Shown here: positions 24,660 through 36,268 of the stretch, one piece after another
Layout of the letters: each line of letters starts with the position of its first letter
Position numbering within the stretch: the first letter of the stretch is position 1
Source: Tenrec ecaudatus
Taxonomy: Eukaryota; Chordata; Mammalia; Afrosoricida; Tenrecidae
Direction of reading: 5' to 3'
NCBI RefSeq assembly: GCF_050624435.1
Contig: NC_134546.1
Location: 78,719,700-78,783,699 of the forward strand
Length of the DNA stretch: 64,000 nt
The notes under the pieces: model-generated
Told to the model about the DNA's origin: nothing
Databases searched by the model: none
What the model saw: the letters and a program-made list of their open reading frames with translations, nothing else
Translations under genes and position numbers: made by a program

Positions 24660-24748
24660 CTAAAGGAAAACAAATCAAAGAGTATTAACAAATAAGGTAC
24701 ACAACCTGTAGTCTTAAGGTAAAAATGTGGAAATTTCACGTAAAATTA

Positions 24749-25307
24749 GAGAGGAGATGGGTCAGTCAGGGTGCGATGTAGTACCGATGAAGAACACAGC
24801 TTTCCCCCAGATCCTGGATGCTTCCTCCCCCAACTACCATGATCCAAATTCTACCTTGCAGGACTGTATAGGACAGAGGTTGTACACTGGTGCATATGGG
24901 AGCTGGAGGCACAGGGAATCCAGGGTGGACGATACCTTCAGGACCAAGGGTGTGAGGGGCGATGCTGGGAGAGTGGAGGGTGAGTGGGTTGGAAAGGGGG
25001 AACTGATTACAAGGATCCACATATGACCTCCTCCCTGGGGGACAGACAACAGAGAAGGGGGGGAAGGGAGATTCCGGATAGGGAAAGATATGACAAAATA
25101 ACAATCTGTGGATTATCAAGGGCTCATGAGGGAGGGGGGAGCGGGGAGGGAAGGAAAAAAACAGGAGCTGATGCAGAGGGCTTAAGTGGAGAGCAAATGC
25201 TTTGAGAGTGATTAGGGCAAAGAATGTACGGATGTGCTTTATACAAATGATGTATGTATATGTATGGATTGTGATAAGAGTTGTATGAGCCCCTAATAAA
25301 ATGTTAA
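24749..25307 (+). mobile_element. L1 3' end in the intron of exons B1-A1
   Basis: A 5'-truncated L1 (GGTCAGTCAGGGTGCGATG to CCCCTAATAAAATG). It has a short AAAATTA repeat on both sides (24742-24748; 25308-25314) and is absent from the paralogous unit-2 intron, which reads straight through. Confidence 0.8.
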
Positions 25308-25318
25308 AAAATTATTAC

Positions 25319-25347
25319 CTTCAGATGGAGAGTTTTCATCGTAGAAC
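25319..25347 (-). CDS. Module 1 exon B (29 bp)
   Basis: Micro-exon, phase 1 to 0, reading (G)STMKTLHLK. The acceptor is TGCCCTTTAG and the donor GAAG/GTAATAAT. Only about ten native intron bases separate the donor from the 3' end of an L1 insertion at 24749-25307. Confidence 0.72.
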
Positions 25348-25837
25348 CTAAAGGGCAAAAAGGACATAATCAATTGGGTGAGAATACGGCAAAAACTAGT
25401 CACACACATGCATGAGGAAAGAAGATCAAGCTGAATCCTCATACTGGGCCTTAGGAATGTGTAGCTTGCATGTTTGGGAGTGGCTGTTTGGTGCATTGGA
25501 TAAAAAAGAAACATGAACAAACCTGAATCCATCTAGAAATACTGAAGAAATCAAAAGGAACATAGGTTAAGTAAACATGGCAAGTAGATTTTAAAAGAGA
25601 GATTATGGTTTTAATCACAACAACTGAAAGCAAAAGTGTCCCTAAATCAATGTGGGCATGCTGATTGATGGAGACAAAGGTGCTCTCTAAGCTGAAGAGC
25701 AAACCATGACCCTGAGAAAAAGTGCGACAAATATAGTGTACATATGAAAACTAAGCTAATTGCACAGTTAGGGAAAGATGGCATAGCTGAAGGGCACCGT
25801 GATAATGACCACTTAATGAACACAGACATAATCTTAC

Positions 25838-26015
25838 CCACCCAAAGCCCACTGCCATGAAGTCAAGTCTGACTCATAGCAAGACGATCCCCAAGGCTGG
25901 ACATGTTTCTGGGCAGTTAGCCTGATCTTTCTCCCGTGGTGCAGCTAGTGGCTTTAGGACTTCCAGATAAACCTCTGACAGGCTGAAACTTTCTCCACAG
26001 TGCCACCAGGGCTGT
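25838..26015 (-). repeat. AfroSINE, first of pair, unit 2
   Basis: AAAGCCCACTGCCATGAAGTCAAG..CCACCAGGGCTGTGTAGG, antisense; paralogous to the unit-1 copy. Confidence 0.72.
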
Positions 26016-26211
26016 GTAGGCTTACTTATGGAGCTAGTTAAATTTAGCCCATTAAATCTACATAAAGGAAAACACATTGGATGCAATGAATCGAGAAAAT
26101 GTAGAGAGTAGCAGTATACAAATGGAGTAGCCCTATATCGCTATTCAGCGCTACAGCATCGTTTATAATTAAGAATATCTGAAAACTATTTGTTCAGTGT
26201 TGTTATTTTTT

Positions 26212-26397
26212 CTGTTTCTATGAGTTGATTACAACTCATAAGGAACCTAATGTCAGGTCATAAAAGGGATTTCACGTTGTAATTGTTTGGTTGCAGATTT
26301 CTACATCTTGTTTCTGTGGTGGCAATGATGGTTTCCAGTTGCTTACCAGCCAATTAGCAGTCAAGCACTTTGAAGCCCGGTAAAACCAGGGCTCCTA
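26212..26397 (-). repeat. AfroSINE, second of pair, unit 2
   Basis: TTTCTATGAGTTGATTACAACTC..GCAGTCAAGCACTTTG..ACCAGGGCTCC, antisense and degraded. Confidence 0.65.
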
Positions 26398-26965
26398 TAA
26401 TCATTGAAAACAAAGATGTGCGTATTATAAGATGATAGAAGACATGGTTACTCCGGAGCATGCGAACTCCATAGCGAAGTTTCAGGGAATCTCAGTAAGT
26501 GAACAACAGCATTGTGAGTGATGCACACTGATAGGAAGTATTCAGTATTTCTCTTCAGAAGGTGTGAGTCTGTTTACAACAGAATACATTAGTATTTAAG
26601 CACCTAAATTCAGACATAAGCAGTTGAGCAATCAGTACTGTGTCCCCATGGGCCATCTTTAAACCTCTACCTAATGTGCTCCTCTAGTCCCAGAGTTTGA
26701 CAATTTACCCACCGTTTAGTATCTACTCTCAAGTATATACCTTCTTTCTGCTACCCTACAAAAAAGAACGCCTCCAAACAGTCCTTGAAATCTACTTGCT
26801 GCTTTGGTTGGATGAAGAAAGCAAATACCTATTAAAATACTGGTTGGATTGTAGGTTACGTAAGAGAAGTCAACCCAAAGTGAGGTTTGCACTAAATGGT
26901 TCTGGAAAGTCAGAAGTAGGCTGAAGCCAAGAGACTCTCTGATTGACTTCTCTGTGCTTGTTTAC

Positions 26966-27202
26966 CTTTTCTGCTCTTTGGTTCTTCTGATCTCTCTGCT
27001 TTATCCATGTTGTGGACCGTTGTGTCTTCTGTTACAAGCACAACTTCAATATTGTCTCTTTCCTTTTCTTCTAAGGTCATCCTTCTACATTTTGTAGAGG
27101 TTGCCTGATTTGTGGTCTGTGATGGTGGCTTAAATGGATCATCAACGTCGAGTTTCCTGGTACGTTCTTGGCTCACCCGGGGAGAACCAGAATCTGGAAA
27201 AT
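26966..27202 (-). CDS. Module 2 exon C (237 bp, or 228 from the second acceptor)
   Basis: Phase 1 to 1, open. Two acceptors nine bases apart are present (CTTCAG before 27202 and TTCCAG before 27193). It reads DFPDSGSPRVSQERTRKLDV..., core CRRMTLEEKERDNIEVV, tail ERSEEPKSRK. Donor AAAAG/GTAAAC. Confidence 0.75.
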
Positions 27203-28717
27203 CTGAAGATACAATGTTCATTTATAAGAAGGTAAATAATAACATAAATATGACCAGCTTAGGTAAACAGAGATCATGCTTGAGTGCAGCAGTCACTTGT
27301 CTCCCTCTCCTTGACAAACGGTGGTCTTTTATGTCACACTGCATGGGACATGTTGTACACTTGTTCCCATGCATGTTGTACACTTGTTCTGGGGAAACCG
27401 TGTGCTTCCATCGAGTCACAGTAGGCTTCACAGTGACCAGAAGCACACTGGTCTTCATTTAGATAATCTTATTAGCAATTGTCATTCCTGTTGTTTAAAT
27501 AGTTTCAATTTTTCTGGGTTAGTTATTTGTGATCACTCAGCACATTCAATGATTTATTTTGTATTCAATGAAGTTTCCTTATTAATTCTCCCAGATTCAC
27601 ACTTTCTTCCTGATAACAACCCCTTGCCTCCACATTTCAAGCTTAACTATGCCTAACAGCCTGTTTTCTTTATTCTAGAGTCATGACTGTGTGCATGTCA
27701 GCCTTTTTGAAGATACTATTTTACATTTAAAAACTATTTTCATTACAGTGAGCTACCTTACTTCAGTACACCATCTTCCACAGTCATTAATTAACTTTTG
27801 AGAAAACAAAGTTAATTTACAAGAGAAGTAGTAGTCATTGGCAATCTACGTGCATCCATTTAAACATAGGGTAAGTCCAAACTGAGCCTAGCGGCAAAGA
27901 GTAACAACATGCTCTGATACAAGAAAATCATATAGTTAAAATCATGTTTTTTTTTTCTTTTTTGAAATCCAAATGTAAATATCATGAAGGTAAGTGAATG
28001 AGAATTACAAGCGACATTTCTTAGAATTTACACACATATTTAAATTTGTTTGGCTACTATTTCTGATATTGAAATAGGTCCAAGTGCCTGAACACAACCT
28101 TTGAGGAAGTCTACATAATAATGTATACCATAAAAGGATCCCATGGGTGAAGATTTGTAGAATCCATTATTTCAAAGGTGATGTAATAGACCGGCCCTGG
28201 GGAATGATTAATCACTTGACGCCCTTTATAAACACACATACCGCACACCACACTGCTTCAGCTAATGAGAAGATTTGACTGACAAGATCAACTCTTGGAC
28301 TCTACGGAAATGAAATAAACTTGAAACACACATGAGGCAGAGTAAGGTTTTGCTTCTGGTGAAGACAAGAATTCCAATCAGCATGGTCAAGCATCAGGAA
28401 AAACTCTTATAGAGTGCCATACTTCACATCTGCCATAATTAACAGCTGCTTATTTCCAAGCAGTGGAGAAATTCCAAACTTGGGAAGTAGGAAGCATACA
28501 AATTGCAGGATATGAGTCCATGCTTCCTGTGGTGAATACTTCCTCTTCTTCTGCCAGATACTTAGATCTGACATGAACAATGGCATTGGCATATGCATGA
28601 CTCATGCCAACTCTCTCAACTAAGTGAGCACAAAGAGAAATAAATACAAAAGAAGAATCCTGTAGACGTGTGTAATAAGTCATTTTAACAAAGTGAAATT
28701 TGTCTTGTGAAATTAAC
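27203..28717. other. Intron A2-C2
   Basis: Unit-derived intron sequence alignable to the other A-C introns, but lacking the older SINE. No other feature is supported. Confidence 0.45.
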
Positions 28718-28779
28718 CTGGTTTGGGTGTGTGTACATCCTCAGGCGCTAAGTCTGTCAGGAGAAGCATCTTTGATAGT
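28718..28779 (-). CDS. Module 2 exon A (62 bp, frameshifted)
   Basis: Homologous to the other A exons, but two bases are missing in the middle relative to exon A1, giving 62 bp instead of 64. The reading frame from phase 0 (TIKDASPDRLSA) then meets TGA. The donor is GTTAAT, weaker than the GTAAAT of A1. Skipping exons B2 and A2 together keeps the frame, because B plus A is a symmetric phase 1-1 pair; skipping A2 alone does not. Confidence 0.65.
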
Positions 28780-28879
28780 CTGAAAGGAAATTAAAACAAA
28801 GCATATTAACAAAGAAGGTATGCAACCTATAGTCCTTACGACAAAGTAAAAATGTGGAAGTTTTTCATAAAATTATTAC

Positions 28880-28908
28880 CTTCAGATGCAGAGTTTTTAT
28901 TGTAGAAC
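28880..28908 (-). CDS. Module 2 exon B (29 bp)
   Basis: Phase 1 to 0, reading (G)STIKTLHLK. Acceptor GCCCTTTAG, donor GAAG/GTAATAAT. Nearly identical to exon B1. It lies only about 660 bp after exon C3 because that intron has lost its SINE pair. Confidence 0.72.
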
Positions 28909-29567
28909 CTAAAGGGCAAAATGGATATAATCAGTAGGATGAAAATGTGGCAAAAACTAGTCACACACATCCATGAGAAATGAAGATCAAGCTGAATCCT
29001 CATACTGGGCTTTAGGAATGTGTAGCTTGCATGTTTAGGATTGTTTTTTTGGTGAACTTGTTAAAAAAGAAACATGACCAAATCTGAATCCATCACGAAA
29101 TGCTGAATGATAGGAATGTAGGATGAGCAAACATGCCAATAAGATGTTCAAGGAGAGATTATGCTTTCAATCACAGCAACTGAAAGTAAAAGTGTCCCTA
29201 AGCCATTGTGGGCATGTTGATTGATGGAGACAAAGGTGCTCTCTAGTCTGAGGGGCAAATCATGACTCTGAGAAAAAGCCCATCAAATGTGCTCCTCTAG
29301 TCCCAAAGTTCAACAAGTACTATATTCCCTCAAATATGTATCTGCTTTCTGCTACCCTACAAGAAAGAACGCCTTCAAACAGTCCTTGAAAGTTATTTGC
29401 TGCTTTGATTGGATGAAGAAAACAAATACCTAATAAATGATGTTTGGGTTGTAGGTTCCATAACAGCAGTAAACCCAAAGCAATTTTGCACAAAATGGTT
29501 TTTGAAAGTCAGAAGTAGACTAAAGCCAAGAGTGCAGACTCTGTCTGAGTTCTCTGTGCTTCTTTAC

Positions 29568-29795
29568 CTTTTCCACTCTTGTTGGTGTCTGATCGCTCTG
29601 CTTTCCATTGAACATCCATGCGAGTCTGCCCAGTTACAACATCCGTATTGTCCTTTTCTTTTTCTGATGAGGTCATCCTTCTATCTTTTGTAAATATTGA
29701 CATATTTCTGGTCTGTGATGGTGGTTTAAATGAATGGTCATCATCAGCATCCAATTTCTTGGAACGTTTATGGCTCACATTGGAAGAACGCAAAT
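29568..29795 (-). CDS. Module 3 exon C (228 bp)
   Basis: Phase 1 to 1, 76 codons, open. The upstream acceptor found in other C exons is destroyed here (CTTCAA instead of CTTCAG), so only the downstream TTTTCAG remains. It reads DLRSSNVSHKRSKKLDADDD..., core DRRMTSSEKEKDN, tail ERSDTNKSGK. Confidence 0.75.
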
Positions 29796-30069
29796 CTGAA
29801 AAATTTGAAGACAAAATGTTCATTTATGAGAAGGTAAATGATAATATAAATATGACCACTTTAGGTGAACACAAATCGTGTGTTAGTGAAACAGGACCAT
29901 GTCTTCGTCTCCCTGACAAATAGTGGTCCCTAATTCACATTGCATGTGGCCTGCTGCATTCTTGTTCTGGCGAGGCCCTATGTTTGCATTAAGTCAGATG
30001 AGACAACAGCTACCAATAATATGGTTGCTCTTCATTTAGAGAAACTTCTAATAAATTGTCTTTTGTTAT

Positions 30070-30103
30070 CTATCTATATCTATATAGATATAGATATAAA
30101 GAT
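30070..30103. repeat. Short (TATC)n/(GATA)n repeat
   Basis: TATCTATCTATATCTATATAG..ATATAGATATA in the A3-C3 intron. Confidence 0.7.
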
Positions 30104-30724
30104 ATTTAGTTTTAGTTATTTCAGATCACTCAGCACTTTCTCTTATTTGTTTTGTATTCCATGATAATTTCTCATTAATTTTGCCAGAATTCACACTCTT
30201 CTTATTAACAAATTCTATGTGTAAACATTTAAAGTTTAAATATGCCTAACATGTTATTTTGTATGTTTTGGAAACATGACTCTTTTGTTTTAGCCTTTTT
30301 GAAGATATTTCTTTAAATTTAAAAGATATTTTGATTTCAACAAGATGACCTGATTTCAATACACCAACTTCAAGGCTCATTATGTAACCTTTGGCTAAAC
30401 ATGACTTTATAAGAGAAATGATAATCTTTGGCAATCTTTTTCCACTTAAACATAGGGTAGGTCCAAATTGACACTAAACACAAAGAATAACAACATGCTA
30501 TGAAAGAAGCACATAATATAGTAAGAAAAAAAGCAATAAAACAATCTTTTTTTGAAACACCAAATGTAAATATCATAAAGGTAAGCGAAAGAGGGAAAAC
30601 CAAACCAAAACAAAAAATCCTAAAAAACTATGACGAAGAAGTAAAACTTTCAAGGCTGGTTCTTAGACACCATATCCAATTTATACCTTGGACACTGACT
30701 TGAGTTTCACTCACCAATCAGTTG

Positions 30725-30905
30725 CCTTCACCCTGATTTCAACTCATAGGACTCACCCATGTGTCAATGCAAAACTGGGTACCAGTGTTTCCAAAGGCTA
30801 TAACATTAGGGAAGTTTACCAACAGGCCCTTCATGGCCACTATGTGTATGTGATCCAACAAGTCTCTAAGGCAGTGAACAAAATTGCTTGTGCCACCCAG
30901 GGATT
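30725..30905 (-). repeat. Older SINE between A and C, unit 3
   Basis: CTCACCCATGTGTCAATGC..GTGTTTCCAAAGGCTATAAC..TTGTGCCACCCAGGG; same position as in units 1, 4, 5, 7 and 8. Confidence 0.6.
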
Positions 30906-30944
30906 ATAACATGTTAAACGATGATTGTAAAGTATGAGCTGAGA

Positions 30945-33439
30945 TCAGGTGATACCTAAAGCAAATGGAAATTGAGCAACACTATGAGCCAGTTTTCCGT
31001 CTACTGAGCATATATCCAGAAGGGGTAAGAAATAGATCATGACCAGTTGCCTGTACTGCAATGTTTATTGCAGCACAATTCACAATTTCAAAGAATTGGA
31101 AGCAACCTAAATGGATAAGAAAACTGTGGCACATACTCACAATGGTGTACCGCCCATCACTTAAAAGCACTCATGATGCCATGAAGCACATCAGTTCTTT
31201 GGAAGAGTTGGAGGACATTATGCTAAGGAAATTTAGGCAATCACAAAAGGTCAAATACAACATGAGTCCCTGCACAGTAAGTATAGGTTGAGGTATAGGC
31301 AGTCAGGATGTGGACAGACTAAACCCAAGGATGTACATGTTATTCCAACACAAAAGAAGAGAAAAGGGGAAGGGTGGGGGAGAAATATGAGTGGTGGGGG
31401 CATGAGAGAAGCAATGGCACTCGGGGAGCAGGGCACTAACCCACCCAGGAGGAGAGCATTGGTTTTATCTCCACAGGAATAGGAGTGTTCATGTGAACCC
31501 CATTGTGGCGCACCAAACTTTGAACAGAGTGGGCAATCAGAGTCAAATTAACACCCCCCCCTAGAATTATGTGCTACAGAGGAAAACATTAAACCTATCA
31601 GCTGGGGAGAGGGGCCAACATGCCACACCCACACAGAAGCAACCAAGAAGGAAAGACAGAGAATGAAGTTCTAGGCCCCGTATGGGCACACCAAGCCTGG
31701 AGGACAATGTTCCTGCATGGAGCTGCTAAGGCACAGAGAGGACTACAGAGCTGACAACAGTTCAAGACACGATGTCCCGTCACTGGAGCACACTGAGACA
31801 AAAGACAATACTGGAGACACAAGGCGGGGAGTTAGTTCAGTCTGCACACCCCACAGCAGGGAAAACCAAGAGGGAACACAACAGATCAGCAGTGGGAGCA
31901 AAGAAAAGACACTAAAATAGACTTCAGGCTTGGAGGGGCAGCCCCCAGAATTCCCCCAGGACCAGTGGGGAGACAGTCAAAAAAATCAGTGAACAGACCT
32001 GGACTTATGTATGTCTCCCCCCCTAGTTTTTATCTTTTTCCCTCCTTCTCTTTTAATTCAATCTTTTGTCTTCTCTTTTGTGTTGTCTCCATTACTCTTG
32101 GTTTTGCCTAACTATTCAAGATAGGCATGGGAAGCCAGCTTAATGAGAAAGCAATGGGATCCATGGTTCTTCAGGGACTTCGGGGGAGGAGCAAGTGGGG
32201 GAAGGGAGCAGTGAGCAAACGATGCCATAGACAGGAGAACACCTAGGAAGTGACCATCAGCAATGAGAAGGATGTAGAGATCCTGTGGGTTGTTGGAGCA
32301 ACAGCAATCTAGCTGAAAGGCAGTACTAAGGGAAAGAAGGGTGAGCATGAAGGTAGGATAGAGGAAAGTAAAAGGAAACAGAGGAAGATCTAGAAAGCAA
32401 ACCTGTGGATAGACGTATAAACATAGGTGTGTACATACATTCCATTCATTCATTCATAAATATAGAAGTATTGGCCTATGTCCATATATTTATATGGCAA
32501 TACAATGAGGCCGTACACGTACTTTGGGCCACTGCTCAAGCCTTGCCTCAATGCAGGATCACTTTATTCTAACAACCTGGCATTCTGTGATGTTCACCCT
32601 CCCTGCAAAATCACTATAGACAAAGTGGTGCATAAGCAAATATGATGAAGGAAGCGGTTGGTGCCAGGTTATCAAAAGATACAGTGTCTGGTGTCTTAAA
32701 GGCTTGAAAACAAGCATCCATGTAGCAGAAAAGCAACAAGCCCACATGGAAGAAGCACAGCAGCCTGTGCAATCATGAGGTATCATAGGAATAACAGCCA
32801 TCAGAAGACCCATAACAAACCAACCAACCAACCAGCCAACAAACAAAAACCTAATTGTTGAAACAAACTGGTTTGGCGCAGATACCTAAAGCCCTTTGTA
32901 GATGAAGGGGCATCCCCTCACAGAGAAGTCATAGGGAAGGCATGAGTCAACCAGGGCACACTAAAGCACCGATGAAACATACAATATTCCTCTGGTTCCT
33001 TGAGGCTTCCTCACCACCAGCCCCCAATATCATGACCCCAGGCCTGCTTTTCTCTGCTGGCTAAACTTGATCATGCATACACATACAGATAAGAAATAAG
33101 AAGAGCTCATAACACAAGGAATTCAGAAACAGAAATGGAAGTAAGGATACCAGGAGGGTAGGGGTAGGTCAGGAGAGGTGAAGGGGAAGGGGGAAACAGA
33201 CAGCAATGATGGACACATGAACACACATATATAATTTATCAAGGGCTCACCAGGGTGGGAAAGGAGGGAGGGAAAAAAAGGATCGAGTAGAAAGTAAATG
33301 TTTAGAAACTAATGATGGCAACTTATGCATATATATATGCTTGATACAATTGATATATGGGTTGTTATTAGAGCTGTAAGAGCCCACAAAAATGATCTTT
33401 TAATAAAAATATAATAAAAGAATAAAATATCAAATGAAA
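30945..33439 (+). mobile_element. L1 with ORF2 end and 2.1-kb 3' UTR, 17-bp TSD
   Basis: TSD TAAAGTATGAGCTGAGA at 30928-30944 and a two-mismatch copy at 33440-33456. The 5' part is the end of L1 ORF2: CTGAGCATATATCCAGAAGG, then a frame IAAQFTISKNWKQPKWI...LEELEDIMLRKFRQSQK with stop at 31289-31291. The rest, about 2.1 kb, is one continuous 3' UTR alignable to the ORF-less copies elsewhere. This copy ties the long tail to L1. It interrupts the unit-3 A-C intron. Confidence 0.8.
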
Positions 33440-34305
33440 TAAAGTGTGAGTTGAGAAACTCCAGATTCCCATGTTCTGTTTCAGTGAGACCAAGTGAGCC
33501 ATACCATTCTCATAACAATACAAAAGTGTCCGCTGTCATTTTTTACTTATTCTCTAATAAGTACAACATGGAGGTTTTCAGACACCACGTCATGCTTGAT
33601 AACACCAGATTTGAATAACTGATGACCTTTCTGAATTTGCATGCTTCTGTGAAAATTTTTTCAGCTTTCTTTTCTAAATAGCAATAGGTAAAACTGACTT
33701 AACCCAACCTCTGAGGAAGTCTACATAACATTGAATAGCATAAAGGGTCCCAAAGCTGAAGACATCTAGAATCTCTGATTTCAAAGATGGTGGAACAAAT
33801 AGTCACTAAGGAATGCAAAAGGACTTTCCCCCTTTATAAATACACCTACCACCCACCACACTGGGTCTGCTCATGAGGACCTTTGGTTGACAACATCATC
33901 ACTAGGGCAAAGCTAAAATGAAATAAGTTAAAGCACACTGAGCAAGTCAGGCTTTGCTTCTGGTGAAGATCAGAATTCCAAGGAGCATTTTAAAGTATTA
34001 GGAAAATTCTTTGAATTCCACATTTATCATCAGTGAATTTCTAAGAAATGTAGACATTCCAAACTTGGGGAGTAGGTGGCATACAAACGGAAAAATATGA
34101 GTTCAAGCTTCCTGAGGTGAATTCTTCCTCTTGTGCTGCCTGATATTTAGATGGAACATGAATAACAACATTGGCAAATGCATGACTTGTGTCAAATCTT
34201 GCTATGAAGTTTCCAAAACATGAAATAAGGAACAGGAATCGTGTCGGCATGTCAAGGAACTTAATATCTTTTTAAAGAAAGTTGGATACGCATTGTGCAT
34301 TTTAC

Positions 34306-34369
34306 CTGGCTTGGCTGTGGTTACGTCCTTGGGTGCAGTATCTTCATCAGAAGAAGCATCATGAGGCAC
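34306..34369 (-). CDS. Module 3 exon A (64 bp)
   Basis: Phase 0 to 1, open: VPHDASSDEDTAPKDVTTAK and then P plus one base. Acceptor CATTTCCATCAAG, donor CCAG/GTAAAA. It is the most divergent 64-bp A exon but keeps length and phase. Confidence 0.72.
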
Positions 34370-34471
34370 CTTGATGGAAATGAAAACAGGGGGATTAACA
34401 AATAAGGTTGACAACCTGTATTCGATTTAAAAAAAGGTAAAAATGTGGAACTTTTATATAAAAGTAATTAC

Positions 34472-34500
34472 TTTCACATGCAGAGTTTTCGTCGTAGAAT
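34472..34500 (-). CDS. Module 3 exon B (29 bp)
   Basis: Phase 1 to 0, reading (D)STTKTLHVK. Acceptor TTTCCTTTTAG. The donor is AAA/GTAATT, so the last exon base is A rather than the G of the other B exons, a weaker site. Confidence 0.68.
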
Positions 34501-34979
34501 CTAAAAGGAAAAATGGATATAATCAATTGCATGCACATACGACCAAAGCGAATCACACCCATGCGTGCGGAATTGATATCAAGCTAAATCCTTATGCTGG
34601 GTTTCAGAAATGCATAGTTTTCATGTTTTGGATGAGTTGCTTGGTGCACGTTTAAAAAGAAACATGAATAAATATGAATCCATCTTAAAATACTGTTGAA
34701 ACTATAGGATTAACAAATATGCCATGATGATTTTAAAGAAGAGACCATGCTTTAAATAGCGGCAATTGAAAGTAAGTGTCCATAAGCCAATGTGGCCACG
34801 GCGATTGATGGAGACAAATGTGATCTTTAATGTGAGGAGAACATCATGAGCCTAAGAAAACGTATGTCAGATATGTTATAAATATAAAAAACAAGCTAAT
34901 TCTAGCATTAAGGGGAAAGATGACATAGCTTTCGGGTATAAATTATATTGAACAATTACTGAACATAGGCCCAATCCTA

Positions 34980-35163
34980 CCCACCAAAAGTTCTCTGTGG
35001 TCGAGTCAATTCTGACTCACCACAAGAGGATCTCCAAGGGTGTCAATCTTTCAGGTCACAATTCCCCTGATCTTTCTCCCTTGGGCAGCTCTTGGCTTCT
35101 GGCCCTCCAAACATACCTTTGGCAGCCTCAAGCTTGCTCAACAGCGCCATCATGGCTCTTTGG
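34980..35163 (-). repeat. AfroSINE, first of pair, unit 4
   Basis: TGTGGTCGAGTCAATTCTGACTC..GATCTTTCTCCCTTGG..CATCATGGCTCTTTGG, antisense, in the intron after exon C4. Confidence 0.72.
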
Positions 35164-35344
35164 CCTACTTCTAGAACTAGTTAAATTAAGGCCATTGCAT
35201 CTACATAAAGTAAAACATATTGGATGCGATCACCCACTAAACTGTAGAGAGTAGCTGAATCAAAGTGGACTGTCCCTGGTTTACTTTTAAGTGCCACAGC
35301 ACTGCTTATAATTAATAATATCTGTAAACGATGCACTGTTGTTA

Positions 35345-35516
35345 TTTCTTCTATGTTATTGAGTTGATAATGACCCTAAAGCTAGGGCACTAGAGGATTT
35401 CCAAGACGTAATTATTTTGGTTGCAGATTTCGACGTCTTCCTTCTAATGGGTTCCCATGGCTGACCTGCCAATTAGCAGCCAAGCACTTTCAACCATGGT
35501 ACCAGCAAGGCTCCCT
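35345..35516 (-). repeat. AfroSINE, second of pair, unit 4
   Basis: GTTATTGAGTTGATAATGACCC..GGGTTCCCATGGCTGACC..TACCAGCAAGGCTCCC, antisense. Confidence 0.65.
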
Positions 35517-36034
35517 TTAGTCATTAGAAACAATGACGTGAACATGTTAAGGTAATAGAGTCCATTGTCATTCCTGAGAACGGGAACCATTTAGCAAAGT
35601 TTCAATGATTCCCATTAATATGGGCACGCATTCTGAATTATGGCAGTTCAATCTTTCTCTCCAGAAGGTGTTGGCTTAGTGATATTGGAATGCAGTACTA
35701 CATTCAGAACTACAGTTAAGCAGTCATATTATCTACCTAATGTGCTCCTCTAGTCCCAAAGTTTGACAATTAACCCACAGTTTAGTATCGACTGTCAAGT
35801 ATATATACATGCTTTCTACTTGCCTACAAGGAAGAACTCCTCCAAATAGCCCTCACTATTTTCCTGCTGCCTATTTTGACTAAGGAAGCAAATGCCTAGT
35901 AAAAGAGTGGTTATGTTGTAGGTTGCATAAAGTGTGTCAAGCCAATGCCAATTTTGCACAAAATGATTTTGGAAAGTCAGAAGTAGTCTGAAGCCAAGAA
36001 TGAGACTCTGACGGAATTCTCTCTGCTTGTTTAC

Positions 36035-36268
36035 CTTTTCTTCCCCTTTTGGTTTCCGATCTCTCTGCTTTCCATCGAAGATTGACAGGAATATCCCCTG
36101 TTACAAACTCAACTTCGATATACTCCTTTTCCTTTTCTGCTAAGCTCATCCTTCTACCTTTTGTAGATGTTAACTGATCTGTGGTCTGTGATGGTGGCAT
36201 AAATGGATGGTGATCATCAATATCCAATTTCTTGGAAAGTTTTTGGCTCACATGGGGAGAACACAAAT
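36035..36268 (-). CDS. Module 4 exon C (234 bp)
   Basis: Phase 1 to 1, open. Acceptor TTTTTCAG; the upstream acceptor is absent. It reads DLCSPHVSQKLSKKLDIDDH..., core GRRMSLAEKEKEYIEVEFV, tail ERSETKRGRK. Donor AAAAG/GTAAAC. Confidence 0.76.
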
